A stretch of 64,000 bases of DNA from Malania oleifera. Lineage: Eukaryota; Streptophyta; Magnoliopsida; Santalales; Ximeniaceae. A program made the translations under genes and the position numbers. This document shows, piece after piece, positions 12,180-24,100 of this stretch. The notes below the pieces were generated by a model. That model was given only the letters and a program-made list of their open reading frames with translations, was not told the DNA's origin and did no database searches. How positions within the stretch are numbered: position 1 is the stretch's first letter; every line of letters starts with the position of its first letter. The stretch lies in assembly GCF_029873635.1 (NCBI RefSeq), contig NC_080418.1, positions 8,438,062-8,502,061 on the forward strand, read 5' to 3'.

Positions 12180-15100
12180 AATCAAAACTAAAATTGAAGA
12201 AGGGTTATACTTAACTAAAAGTTTACAAAGAAAATTTTAAAACCCAATCCACCCCCCTCTTGGGAGTACACCTTACTTCTCACTCTGTTTTGCAAACAAA
12301 CACCGAATGATCAAAATAGCACTGGATGAAGCCAAATGTATGGACCCCACACTAAATTTGTCAAACCAAGATTGAGGAGATTGCTTAAGACCTAAGACCA
12401 TAAATGGCCTTATACAACCTACATGCTTTGCCATGGTCCCCCTAAGCAACATTCCACTGAGGTTGATTCATGTATACTTCTACCTGTAAATCTCCATGTA
12501 AAAAGGCATTCTTCACATCCAAATGGTATAAGGGCTAATCAAAATTAACTATGAATGAGATCAACACAGGAACAAAGTTTAGTTGAGCAACCGGAGGGAA
12601 GGTTTCAGAATAATCAATACCATATGTTTGGGTGTACCCCTTGGCAACCAGTGGAGCCTTAAGTCGTTCAATAGAGTCGTTAGGAAGATATAGTGTAGAT
12701 CCAACGACACCTAACCAAATCCTTATCGGGAGAAAGATCCACCAAGTCCCATGTCCCTTGAGTGGTCAAAGCATCCATTTCTACATCCATTGCATGCTTC
12801 CACCTAGGGTTGGCAAGCGCTTCAACATGTGAGGAAGGAACAAAACAGAGTAAATAGACAAGTTGGGGAGGTGAAGAATTGAAACATAATAAAGAATTGG
12901 ATCAATAACTAAGTACTGGGTACATATTCAAGTACCTTTTCGGTGAGCAATGGGAAAATCCAAGTCACATTGGGATGGATCTTCAGAATTAGAAGTCGAA
13001 ACAGTGATGGGAAGAATAGGCGGTTGCATGGTGGTAATGATGTCTGTGCTTGCTTTTTGTCGTTTATAAAACCTCAATTGTTTATCTTTGTTTGTGTATG
13101 ATGAATTTGGATAAGGAATTGAAGTTTTTTGGATAAGGATAACAGAAGGAATTGGAGGATCAACACGTGAGGGGGAATCAAAAATCATTGATGGACTCAA
13201 AATAGATTCATCAAAGGGGGACCTTGCATAGAGAAATAAGGTGTCCCTTCAAAAAAGGTGACATTTGCGCTAACATATTTCCTGCAAGTGTAGGGATCAT
13301 AACATTTATAACCTTTCTAAGTTCTTGAGTACCTGACAAGGACTCATTTAAGACCATGCAGAGAGAATTTGTCATGTCCAATGTGTGGAACATGACCAAA
13401 ACATGTGCAACAAGACATGAGGCACAACAGGGAATGTGGATGTTTTTGGGTACACGATGGAGAAACGTTTTTTCCCTTAGAACACTGGAGCGCATCCTAT
13501 TAAGCTAAAAATAAGCTGTAAGAAGAGCATTAGTCCAAAAAGTTTTAGGTTCATGCATATAAAGGAGGAGAAATCGTGCTATGTCAAGTAAATGTATATT
13601 TTTTCTTTCAGCAATTCCATTTTGCTAAAGGGTATGAATACATGATGATTGATGAATAATTCCTTTGGCCAAGTAAAAAGATTGAAGCTCGTTTTGAAGA
13701 AATTAAAGTGCATTATCAGATCAAAAAATTTGAATAACAATGCCACACTAAGTTTTTATTTCTTGGTAGAATTGAGTAAATACATTCAAAAATTTTGACC
13801 TGACTTTTAACAAAAAAAGTCTAAGTTGTATGCGAAATATCATCCACAATTGATGGTTTCTTCCTGCAGCCTAGCTTCCTTGTTCTTTGCTTCACCATGC
13901 TTTCCCGGCGCATGCGTTCCACTCAATATGAGCCACGTATCCAACAATCTTCACCTTGGCGAATATTCACCAAGTAGGAGAAATATGAAAGCATAACCCA
14001 CTGCTCCACCTAGGATAGTAGATTGGGATTGCCTCTCGTCTAGCAGCTGGAGACGTTGATCAAGCCCAAGCAATGCTTGATCTTGTTTGTTGTGACAAAC
14101 TTTGTCAACATATTAGCTACATTCTCAGACGTGTGAACCTTCTCAAGTAGAAGTTCAACTAAAGCAACTAGTTTCGTGATCTTGTGAAACCGCACGTCAA
14201 TGTGCTTTGTCCTCGCATGATACACTTGGCTCTTCGCCAAATAGATGGCACTCTAACTATCACACTGCAGCCGAACTCCACCTTGTTGGACACCCAACTC
14301 TTTGACCAATCTTGTAAGTCACAACGCTTCCTTGGCAGCCTCAGCCACTGCCATGTACTCTGATTCAGTAGTAGATAAATCAATGAGCGACTGCACCATA
14401 AACCTCTAACAAATAGGTCCTCCCACAAGGGTGAATACATACCCTGTGGTAGACCTCTTGTCATCCAAGTCTCTTACGTAGTCAGCATCCACATACCCTA
14501 CCACTGATGGATCACTCTATTGTCTACTGAACATAATGCCATATCCGGTTGTACCCCTTAAGTACCTAAGAATCCACTTGGCTACATCCCAATGTTGTCG
14601 ACCCGGATTGCTAACCATGCTGACAACTTGTGCTAGGTCCGGCCTTGTACATATCATGGCATAATCAGACACCCCACTGCATTGGCATAGGGGACCTTCG
14701 ACAAGTCACAAGCCTCATCGTCCGTATTTGGGGACTGGGCGATAGATAGCCTAAAATAACTTGCTAACGGTTTATTCACCGGTTTAGCATTAGTCATGCT
14801 AAACCTTTCCAATACCTTCTCCACATAGCCGCCCTGAGGTAACCACAATCTCCCTGCAACTTTGTTCCTACGAATCTACATCCCAAGTATCCTCTTGGTT
14901 GCATCCAAGTCTTTCATGTCGAACTCTTTACTCAACAGAGTCTTCAACTAATTCATCTCAGTCATATCCTTCACAGCAATCAGCATGTCATCGACATAAA
15001 GCAACAGAAATATGAGAGAACTGTCCTCAAAACTCTTCACATAGACACAACAATTGTACTCACACCTCCTGTAGCCAATATAGATCATATAGGCGTCAAA

Positions 15101-18100
15101 CCATTTGTACCACTGTCTCGGAGACTGCTTCAGCCTATAAAGTGACTTCTTCAGTTTACAAACCAAGTGCTCCTGTTCAGGTTGACAAAACCCTTCTAGC
15201 TGTGTCATGTAAATCAACTCCTCTAAATCATCATGGAGGAACGTTGTCTTTACGCCCATCTGCTCCAGATGCATGTCATATTGCACCACCAGTCCCAACA
15301 CTAGCTTGATGAAAGTGTGTTTGACCACAGGAGAGAAGATTTCATCATAATCAACTTCCTTTCTTTGTGAGTATCCCTTCGCTACCAATCGAGCCTTGAA
15401 CTTCTTTATTTCTTTTTCTAAAAAACTGCTTCTTTCTTCCCGTAAACCCACTTGCATCCTAGCGTCCTCTTCCCAGCTGGAAGCTCCACCAAATCTCACA
15501 TCTGGTTCTTATGCAGTGATTCCATCTCCTCCACCATAGCGCCCATCCAACTATTTTTCTCCTGGCTGTGCATCGCCTCTTGAAATGTAGTAGGATCTCT
15601 GCTGCTAGTGATAAGTGCATATGACACCAGATCATCAAATATGTACCTGTGGATGGCCTGACAATGCATCTGGGTCTGTCTACAGCTATATAGAGATGCT
15701 GCTGGTCTCTCAAGTTAGAGCTCCCCGCACTCTAATCTTTGCCCTGAGTCTCCAACTCCACCTGCACCGCCTAGAACTTCCTGCATTTCTGCCCCAAGTC
15801 TCTAACTCCACTTGTGCAACATGCTTATTGCTACTGCAGTTTTTTGACACCTGTTTCTCTTCTTCTTCCCGAGTACGCAGTGACATGGCTTTCTCATCGA
15901 AAATCACGTCTCAACTGATCAGCACCTTGTTTGCCACTAGATCCCACAACTTGAACTCTTTCACACCTTTCTAATATTTTAGAAAGATGTACCGTCTAGA
16001 CTTTGCTTCGAGCTTTAAACTCTCATCACCAGGAATGTGCACATAGGCTGGACAATCAAATACTCTCAAAGCGAAGTAGTCTACCTTGTTACCTGTCCAC
16101 ACCTCCTCAGCAATTTTCCCATCTTGTGATGCCCTTGGTTATCTTTTAACCAAGAAACAAGTCATACTCACCGCCTCGACCCATAAATTCTTAGCGAGCC
16201 CAGCATTCAACCTGAGACACCGAGCCCTTTCAACTAGGGCTTGGTTCATCCTTTCTGTCACACCATTTTGTTATGGTGTCCGGAGTACTGTAAAATGTCT
16301 CCTTATGCCATACTGCTCGCAAAAATCTTTGAAGCTCGAATTTGTGTACTTAGTTCCATTGTCTATCGTGAGGCACTTTATCTTTCTCCCGGTCTAGTTT
16401 TCCACCTCAGCTTTCCACAATTTAGACTTGGAAAACATCTCTGACTTGTGCCGCACGAAGTACACCTGGACCTTCCATGAGTAATCATCAATGAAACTCA
16501 CGTAGTACATATGTCCACCTCGTGATGCTACCCTCACCGGTCCCCAAACATCTAAATGAACGTAATCGATGATTCCCTCTGTCTTGTGCATGGCTGCCAT
16601 GAACTGGACCCTATTTTGTTTCCCACTTGCATGATTTGAACCCCTTCAACAGACTTCTCTTGTAAAGTTCCTTCATTCCACACTCACTCATATGCCCTAA
16701 CCGCATATGCCACAAGGTTGTATCATCCGACTCAGACTCTGCAGCTGCACCTCCACCTACTACTGTAGTACCCAGCAGTGTGTATTTATTCCCCGGTACT
16801 CTCAGCCCCTTCATCACAATTAGAACACCCTTACTCACATTCATTTCCCCACTTTCAGACTTGTAACTGAACCCGTTATAGTCTAAAGTGCCTAATGAAA
16901 TCAAATTCTTTCTCAATTCTGGTATGTGTCTTACCTCACATAACGTCCTCACCACACCATCTTACATCTTGATTCAGATATTTCCCATTCCGAAAACTTT
17001 GCATTCAACATCGTTTCCCATAAGAACAGAACCAGAATTCACCAATCTGTAAGTGGTGAACCGGTCTTTGTTCGGCATCATATGACAAGAGCACGCTGAT
17101 TCTAAGATCCAAGAATTTGTGAGACTGTCTTAATCGGATGAAACTGATAGCATATCACTATCACTGCTCCCAAAGTCTCTTTCTTCCGCTACGTTTGTTG
17201 TGTTTGATGAACATTCTATTTTTAGCATTCCCCTTCTTCCTCACTGGGCAATCAAGTTTTATGTGCTTCTTTTTCCTGCACTTAAAACACCGCTCATCCT
17301 TCCTCTTCCTGGAATTGGATCGAGCCCTATTGTTACTCGGTCCACCCTAGAACTTGCCCCTTCCACAATCCTGGTTCCCCTTCACCATGAGTCCTTCACC
17401 TTGTGAACTCTCATCGCTAGCCTTCTTCCTCTAATGGAAACTTTGCAATGCACTTGTGATATCTTCCAACTTCAGGGTTTCTTTCCCCCATATTAGAGTC
17501 GTAACCATATTCTCATACGTAAGAGACATAGGTAGGGAATTCAGCAGCATCAATGCTTTGTCTTCATCCTCGAACTTCACATCAACCCGCTTCATATCAC
17601 TAATGATCTGATTGAATGCGTTGATATGTTGATTCAAATCCGAACCCTTTGCCATCTTAAGCCTATAAAGTTTTTGCTGAATATATAAATTGTTTTTCAA
17701 TGACTTGGACATATACCGACTCTCCAGTTTCATCTAAACTGCTGCTGGAAATTCCTCATCGATGACATGATACATCATGTCATCAGTTAGAAAAAGCCTG
17801 ATAGTAGCCACAGTCTTCGCTTCCAACTCCTTCCAACTCGTGTCATCCATGTCTTCTGGCTTCCTTCCGTGTAATGCCTTCACCATACCTTGCTGCACCA
17901 ACATGTCCTTAACCCTCATCTACCAAAGTCCTAAATTCCCCATTCCATAGAAATTACCAATATCGAACTTTGCAGAAGAAATTCCAGAAGCCATTATAAC
18001 CTCAGGATCTGATACCAATTTGTTGTGTAGAGTGGTAGTATACCAATGCGTAGCGAAAAAACACAAATTGAATCCAGAACAAGCAATGCAGCAACTAACG

Positions 18101-21100
18101 ATGAATATACGGAAATAATCAATCATAAAGAGAATAAAATAAAGCAATAAGAACACACGACACAAGAAATTACGTGGTTCGGCAATGTGTCTACATCCAC
18201 GGGAGCAAACGGCTGATTTTCACTATCAATCGTCAAAGCTTATACCAAGGGATACAAAATATTGTTTATATTCTAACCCTATGCGTACAGAAGACTTAAA
18301 ATGCGTCTAAAACACTTTTGTAGCAAATCCCAAAAGAAAATCCTCCAAATCTCCCAATCTACTGGTCTTCCGATTAAAAATCTATGATTTGCGCCAAACG
18401 AAACCATCGATAGTTTCAGCAAACTGTCGATGGTTTAATACTGAGAACCGTTCCCCTGCAGATTGAAACCGTCAACGATTTTATCTCCCAAGACCAAAAC
18501 CGTCAATCATACCATCGACTAAACAGTCGATGGTTTCTTCCTACAGCCTAGCTTCCTTGTTCTTTACTTCACCATGCTTTCCCGGCGCATGCGTTCTACT
18601 CAATATGAGCCACATATCCAAATCGTCAACAGTTATCTCCTGAGACCAAACTGTCGCTCCTACCGTCAACCAAATAGTCGACGGTTTCTTCCTACAACCC
18701 AGCTTCCTTGTTCTTTGCTTCACCATGCTTTCCCAGTGCATGCGTTCCACTCAATATTAACCACATATCCAATGATCTCCACCTTGGCGAATATTCACCG
18801 CTTAGGAGAAATATGAAAGCATATCCCACTGCTCCACCTGGGACAATATATTAAGACCGCCTCCTTTCTAGCACCTAGAAACATTAATTAGGTCCAAGCA
18901 ATACTTGAACTTGTCCGTTGTGATAGACTTTGTCAACATATCAGCTGCATTCTCAAAAGTGTGAACCTTCTCAAGTAGAAGTTCACCTGAAGCAATTGGT
19001 TCCCTGATCCTATGAAACCGCACATCAATGTGCTTTGTCCTCGCATGATACACCTGGTTCTTCGCCAAATAGATGACACTCTGACTATCACACTGCAGCC
19101 GAACTCCACCTTACCGGACACTCAATTCCTTGACCAATCTTGTAAGCCACAACGTTTCCTTGGCAACCTCAGCCATTTTCTTGTACTCTGATTCAGTAAT
19201 AGATGAAGCAACGAGTGACTGCACCATAGACCTCCAAAAAATAGGTTCTCCCACAATGGTGAATACGTACCCTATGGTAGACCTCCTGTCATCCAAGTCT
19301 CCTGCGTAGTCAGCATCCACATACCCTACCACCGCTGGATCACTCTGTTGTCTGCTGAACATAATGCCATATCCAGTTGTACCCCTCAAGTATCTAAGAA
19401 TCCACTTGACTACATCCCAATGATGTCAACCCGGATTCGAAAAGAACTTGCTTACCTCGCTGACAACTTGTGTCAGGTCTGGCCTTGTACGTACCATGAC
19501 ATACATCAGACACCCCACTACACTAGCATAGGGGACCTTCGACGTGTCATGAACCTCATCGTCCGTCTTTGGGCACTGGGCGGTAGACAACCCAAAATGA
19601 CTCGCTAACGGTGTACTCACCGGTTTAACATTAGTAATGCTAAACCTCTCCAACACCTTCTCCACATAGCTGCCCTAAGATAACCACAATCTCCCTGCAG
19701 TTCTGTCACTGCGAATCTCTATTTCAAGTATCGTATTGGCCACACCCAAGTCTTTCATGTTGAACTCTTTACTCAACGGAGCGTTCAACTAATTCACCTC
19801 AGTCATATCCTTCGCAGCAATCAGCATGTCATCGATATAAAGCAACAGAAATATGATAGAACTATCCTCAAGACTCCTCACATAGACGCAGCAATTGTAC
19901 TCACACCTCCTGTAGCCAATATGGATCATATAGGCGTCAAAACTGTTTGTACCACTGCCTTAGAGACTGCTTCAGCTCGTAAAGTGACTTCTTCAGTTTA
20001 CAAACCAAGTGCTCCTGTCCAAGTTGGCAAAACCCTTCTGACCGTGTCAAATAAATTAGCTCCTCTAAATCACCATAGAGGAACACTGTCTTTACGTCCA
20101 TCTACTCCAGATGCATGTTGTATTGTGCCACCAATCTCAACACTACCCTAATGGAAGTGTGCTTGATACCTTTGAAAAATTTCAATAATTTGATCAATGC
20201 ATTTTGAGCGATCCTGATTAGGACTTTGTGTATAAATGCTAAGTCTACACACAACATATGCAATGTTAGGGATGAGTATAGTTTATCAGGTGCACTATGA
20301 ATAACTTGAGCACATTTTGATTCCATCATTACCTCTATTTTTCTTTAGTTGAGTACTATCATCATAAGGTGTGGACATAAGTTTATAATAAAAAATGTCC
20401 AAATTCTTTAGAATTCTCTCCTAAGAAAACATTAAGCCATTATCAAGATATTTATGCCAATCAGATCGGCCTCTCTCTAATTCTACTTGTGAAATAAGAT
20501 GGATGAGAATCTTTTGGTGTTTTGCACAATCGCTATAGTTGTTTAAAAAATAAGGATGCTATCTGCACATAAACTGATTATGCCCTAATTACTATCTTCT
20601 ATTTTGGTATTACACATTTTTCGAACCCCATAATTGAGAAACCAATTAGGTAGTAACACGACCAAGTTTTTTATGCCATTGTATTACAGCATGCTTCAAC
20701 CAATATAGTGATTTTACAAGTTTGCAAGCCACCCACCCTTAAGTTGTAGCATATATATTTCTTCTTCAAGGTTCCTATATAAAAGGCTATCTTTACATCC
20801 ATTTGGTATGAAAGTGGGGTGAATTGGGTTTATAAAAATTCTTTTAAGTGTTTTTTAGAATTTTCAACCTTTTGTAAACTTAAGCAAACACACAAGAATG
20901 ACTTAATTTTAAATCAACCACAATCCAAACACAAGCCAAATACCAATCACAAACCAAACAATAATCAATCAACCAATCACAACACTTAACCAAATTGTGA
21001 AAGCTTGCAACACTTTCTTATTTCAATGTTTGCCAAATTTTAGTTTGTAGCCCTGTATGAATGATTTTTTAAGCGCTTCTTTAAATCAAGATTTCCGCAA

Positions 21101-24100
21101 GCGATTAATTAACGTACTCCCTTTAAGGTTTCCGCAAACGATTAACCAACGTACTTTCTTAAATTAAAAGGTCTTCTCAATCTCAGTTTTCAGAAATCCT
21201 GCACTTTGAAACACAATTTGTATATGCTGAAATTTAAATAGAAAAGGGTAGAGAGAGTAAAACCGAGATTTTTTACGAGGTTCGGCTTATCCGTAGTCTA
21301 TGTCCTCGCCTTAGGCAAGACTACCTAAGGATTCCACTAACACGTTCCTTTGCGGGCAGAACAAACCGTTTACAATCCTCCTTCAAGGTGGAACCCCCTC
21401 TCCAAGCGATTCCCTATGCTCGGTTACAACGATCTAATCACTTGAACTGTCAAAGAAACAAGAAACAAGAAACGATTTCTTTTGTACAAAGAAAGCTCTC
21501 AGATAGAGCTGGTTAGTACAATTGAAAGCACTATATACTTCAATAACAAATATCAAAAGAAATAGAATTGAAGCTCAAAAACAAATTCTCTGGATTTCTT
21601 CTTTAGACAAGGATCAGCAATTCAGATGTTAGAGCTCAGAGAAGATTGATTGAAGACTCAGAGAAACTCAGCGATTCTCAGTTTGAAAGAGTGAGCAAGA
21701 GAGCTTTGAGAGAGCAAGAGAGCTTTTAGCTTAAGAGCAGATTTTCAATGCTTGGTTTGAGTTTGATTAGAGAAAACATGTATTTATAGGCTCAAAAAGG
21801 TTAATTCGTGTAGCCCAAGTTTACTTGGAGTGTTTCCCAAGTTTTTACAAAATTTGGGGCACAAGAAACTTAAATTTGAATTTTAAAAATTTTAAAAAAA
21901 ATAGTCGTTAACAATGTTCAGGCGCCTGAAGTCCCAGGGTCAGTCGCCTGAGGTTCCTTAAAACTGTGAATTTTCAACTGAAAATAGGGTCAGGCGCCTG
22001 AGGTGACCAGGGTCAGTTGCCGGAGCCTACACTGCCTCTTTAGAAATTTTTCTAGGAAAATCTTCAGGCGCTTGAGCTTATTCTTTAGTCGCTTGAGGAA
22101 AATCTTCAAGAGCCTGAGCTTATTCTTCAGTCGCCTGAACAGATAAAAATTTTGATTTTCAGGTTATTTTTCAAAACCACTTAGCCCTCTTGCTTTGTCA
22201 CTCTAAAAGAACATTTTACGGGGTTTTTAAAACAAGGTTTGTAAGTCCATGACAACCCCTAATGAGCTTCAAACCATTTCCACATGATATTTAGTAAGAA
22301 ATACTTACATAGGTTATCCTAAAGCCTTAATCACTCTAAGCTTGTAGTCTTCATATGAGTCTTTGCTTTGAATCCTCTTAGACTTTGAGTTTGAGTCAAC
22401 TTTAGGTTTCCACATGCTTTTATCATTTTGGGTCCATTTGAGCTTCCTTTGGATCACTTTGAAGATGAGTGTGGCTTTGTAGTACTTTTTGATCTTTTGA
22501 ACTTTGTCTTTCAAGCTTTCTTGAAATGTTATCACTTAACAAAAACATGATAAATCAACCTTTATTTGTTATCATGGAAACAAGATTCGAAAGTCATGTT
22601 AGGCCAACATTGTAGATTACAACTTTATGTATGGAGGGTTTGGAGGTTAAGGCAATTAAAACCTTAATTGGAGACAGTTTTTCTATGAGAGCACAAACGT
22701 TGAAGTAATCCACATTCTTGTTTTGGGTATATCCCCTCTCTACTAATCTGGCCTTAAATTTATCAATGGACCCACCGGTTTGAATTTCTTTTTGAATATC
22801 ATTTACACACTATGTGCTTAGCTCAGGACAGTAGATCCACTTTTTCATGTTTGCTATTTAAGGCATCTTTGCAGAAGAAAACACCAGGTGATGATACAAC
22901 TTCTTTGTAAGTTAATAGGTCATTATCTACAAGGAAGGCAATTGATTATTAATAGGTCCCCAATAAAAATGCCTTAAAGAAAACAAACGAAAATATAATT
23001 AAAATAGAAAATCTTCTTCATTCTAGCTACATCAATCACCCTCATTTATAAAAATTCCAACCTTGAATTTTGAAAATCTGAAGGATGAAGTACTGATATT
23101 GTGATCAAGCTTGAAGGAGACCTAGAAAAGGTGCCGACTTAAAACAAAAAGGATTGATGGAGAAGAGCTCATGAAGGTGTAGATGGGAAAGTTCACTTGG
23201 AATGAAGAATTCAACCAATTGAGGTTTGCAAAGAATGTGGACATGTTGTGAAGCCTGGCCTTGCATTGTGGAGCAAATAAAGGGGAAAAAACTATAAAAA
23301 GTAAGTCAATTGGGACTTCAATTTTAAAATGGATGAACCTTGCTTATATTTTTTGAGATGGGAATCAGAGAAAAACCTCTTAAGTAGCCCAAATAAGTGA
23401 GATGCCATGACTCATGAGGGATAGTGAATTCAAATATCATGCATTGACAAATGGTAAGAGGATTACATGTTTTTTCCAAGTTTGAGTGCTAAAAGAGAGA
23501 GGAAGTTTGAAGAGCCAATCACAATAAAATAGAGAAGTTTGAATTCCATAATTAAACTGGGTATATGTGCTTTTATATCCAAAAGGACAGAGCAGGATTT
23601 GGTGATTGGTTCTAGCTCTAGCATCAAGTTGTTGGTTGACTGATAATGTATTGAAAGGAATCATTTTTAGTCTAACTTGCCCTTTAGAGGAGGAGGCTGT
23701 CTTATTCCATTAGAAATCCATCATTTACTAGAAAAAAAAATGGTTATAGAACCTAGTCTCCATCTATTCAATATATTTTGATTGGAAACATAAATTGGTC
23801 CAATAATTTTTTAGCATTGAAATGACTAACATCCTATCTACTAGCATCGGGGTAGTCTCCATGGGGGCTTGATGGGTGAGTCCCATTTTGACCCAAAAGC
23901 TTAAACCTATCGGATCTTGGTCCCAACCATGTATATAAGTACCTATAATCCACTTTGTTTTTCCAACGTGGGACAAACTCATAAGTAGAATTCTCAACAG
24001 CCATCCCCTTCACTTGTGAGTTCCAACCACTCCTTGAATGGAAGCTATTCTTGAGCGTTTAGTGTGATGCAACCAATTAGGAGTCATGAATCAACTATGG

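Larger units (their letters stand above)
9181..12282 (+). mobile_element. Solo LTR, SIRE-like copia family (copy 1)
   Basis: A 3,102-bp insertion sits between perfect 5-bp target copies CTCTG (9176-9180 and 12283-12287), inside copia RT. It starts CGTTGG, probably TGTTGG with one T-to-C change, and ends ...TTCTCA. It shares with the repeats at 20819-22609 and 42155-44265 the start tcttgttttgatgataac, an internal gccgaacctcgtaaaatc block (11300) and the end cccaatccacccccctcttggga. No internal region is present, so it is a solo LTR. It is longer than its relatives partly because of an internal insert at about 9939-10620. Confidence 0.75.
7987..13848 (-). mobile_element. Antisense Ty1/copia remnant, split by a solo LTR and truncated at 5' end
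   Basis: A 202-bp LTR at 7987-8188 (TGTTGAAAAG...TTTCTAACA) acts as the 3' LTR of a - strand element. The polypurine tract gcttgagggagaa lies just inside it. Decayed RNase H and RT follow at 8189-9180, then a solo LTR (9181-12282) interrupts the RT, which resumes at 12283-12560 and continues into integrase up to 13848. There it ends abruptly at another antisense copia element. The 5' LTR, gag and most of integrase are not seen. Confidence 0.8.
13849..18774 (-). mobile_element. Antisense Tork/Tnt1-like copia element, decayed
   Basis: In - strand order there is a 5' LTR (18021 onward), a primer site ttggtatcagatcc (18004-18020), gag (17994-17100), integrase, RT, RNase H and a truncated 3' LTR fragment (13849-13946, end tatccaaca). 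The small fragment matches the outer end of the right LTR. A second element of the same family follows directly at 18775-20165 in the same orientation, so the middle LTR region is shared between them. Confidence 0.8.
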
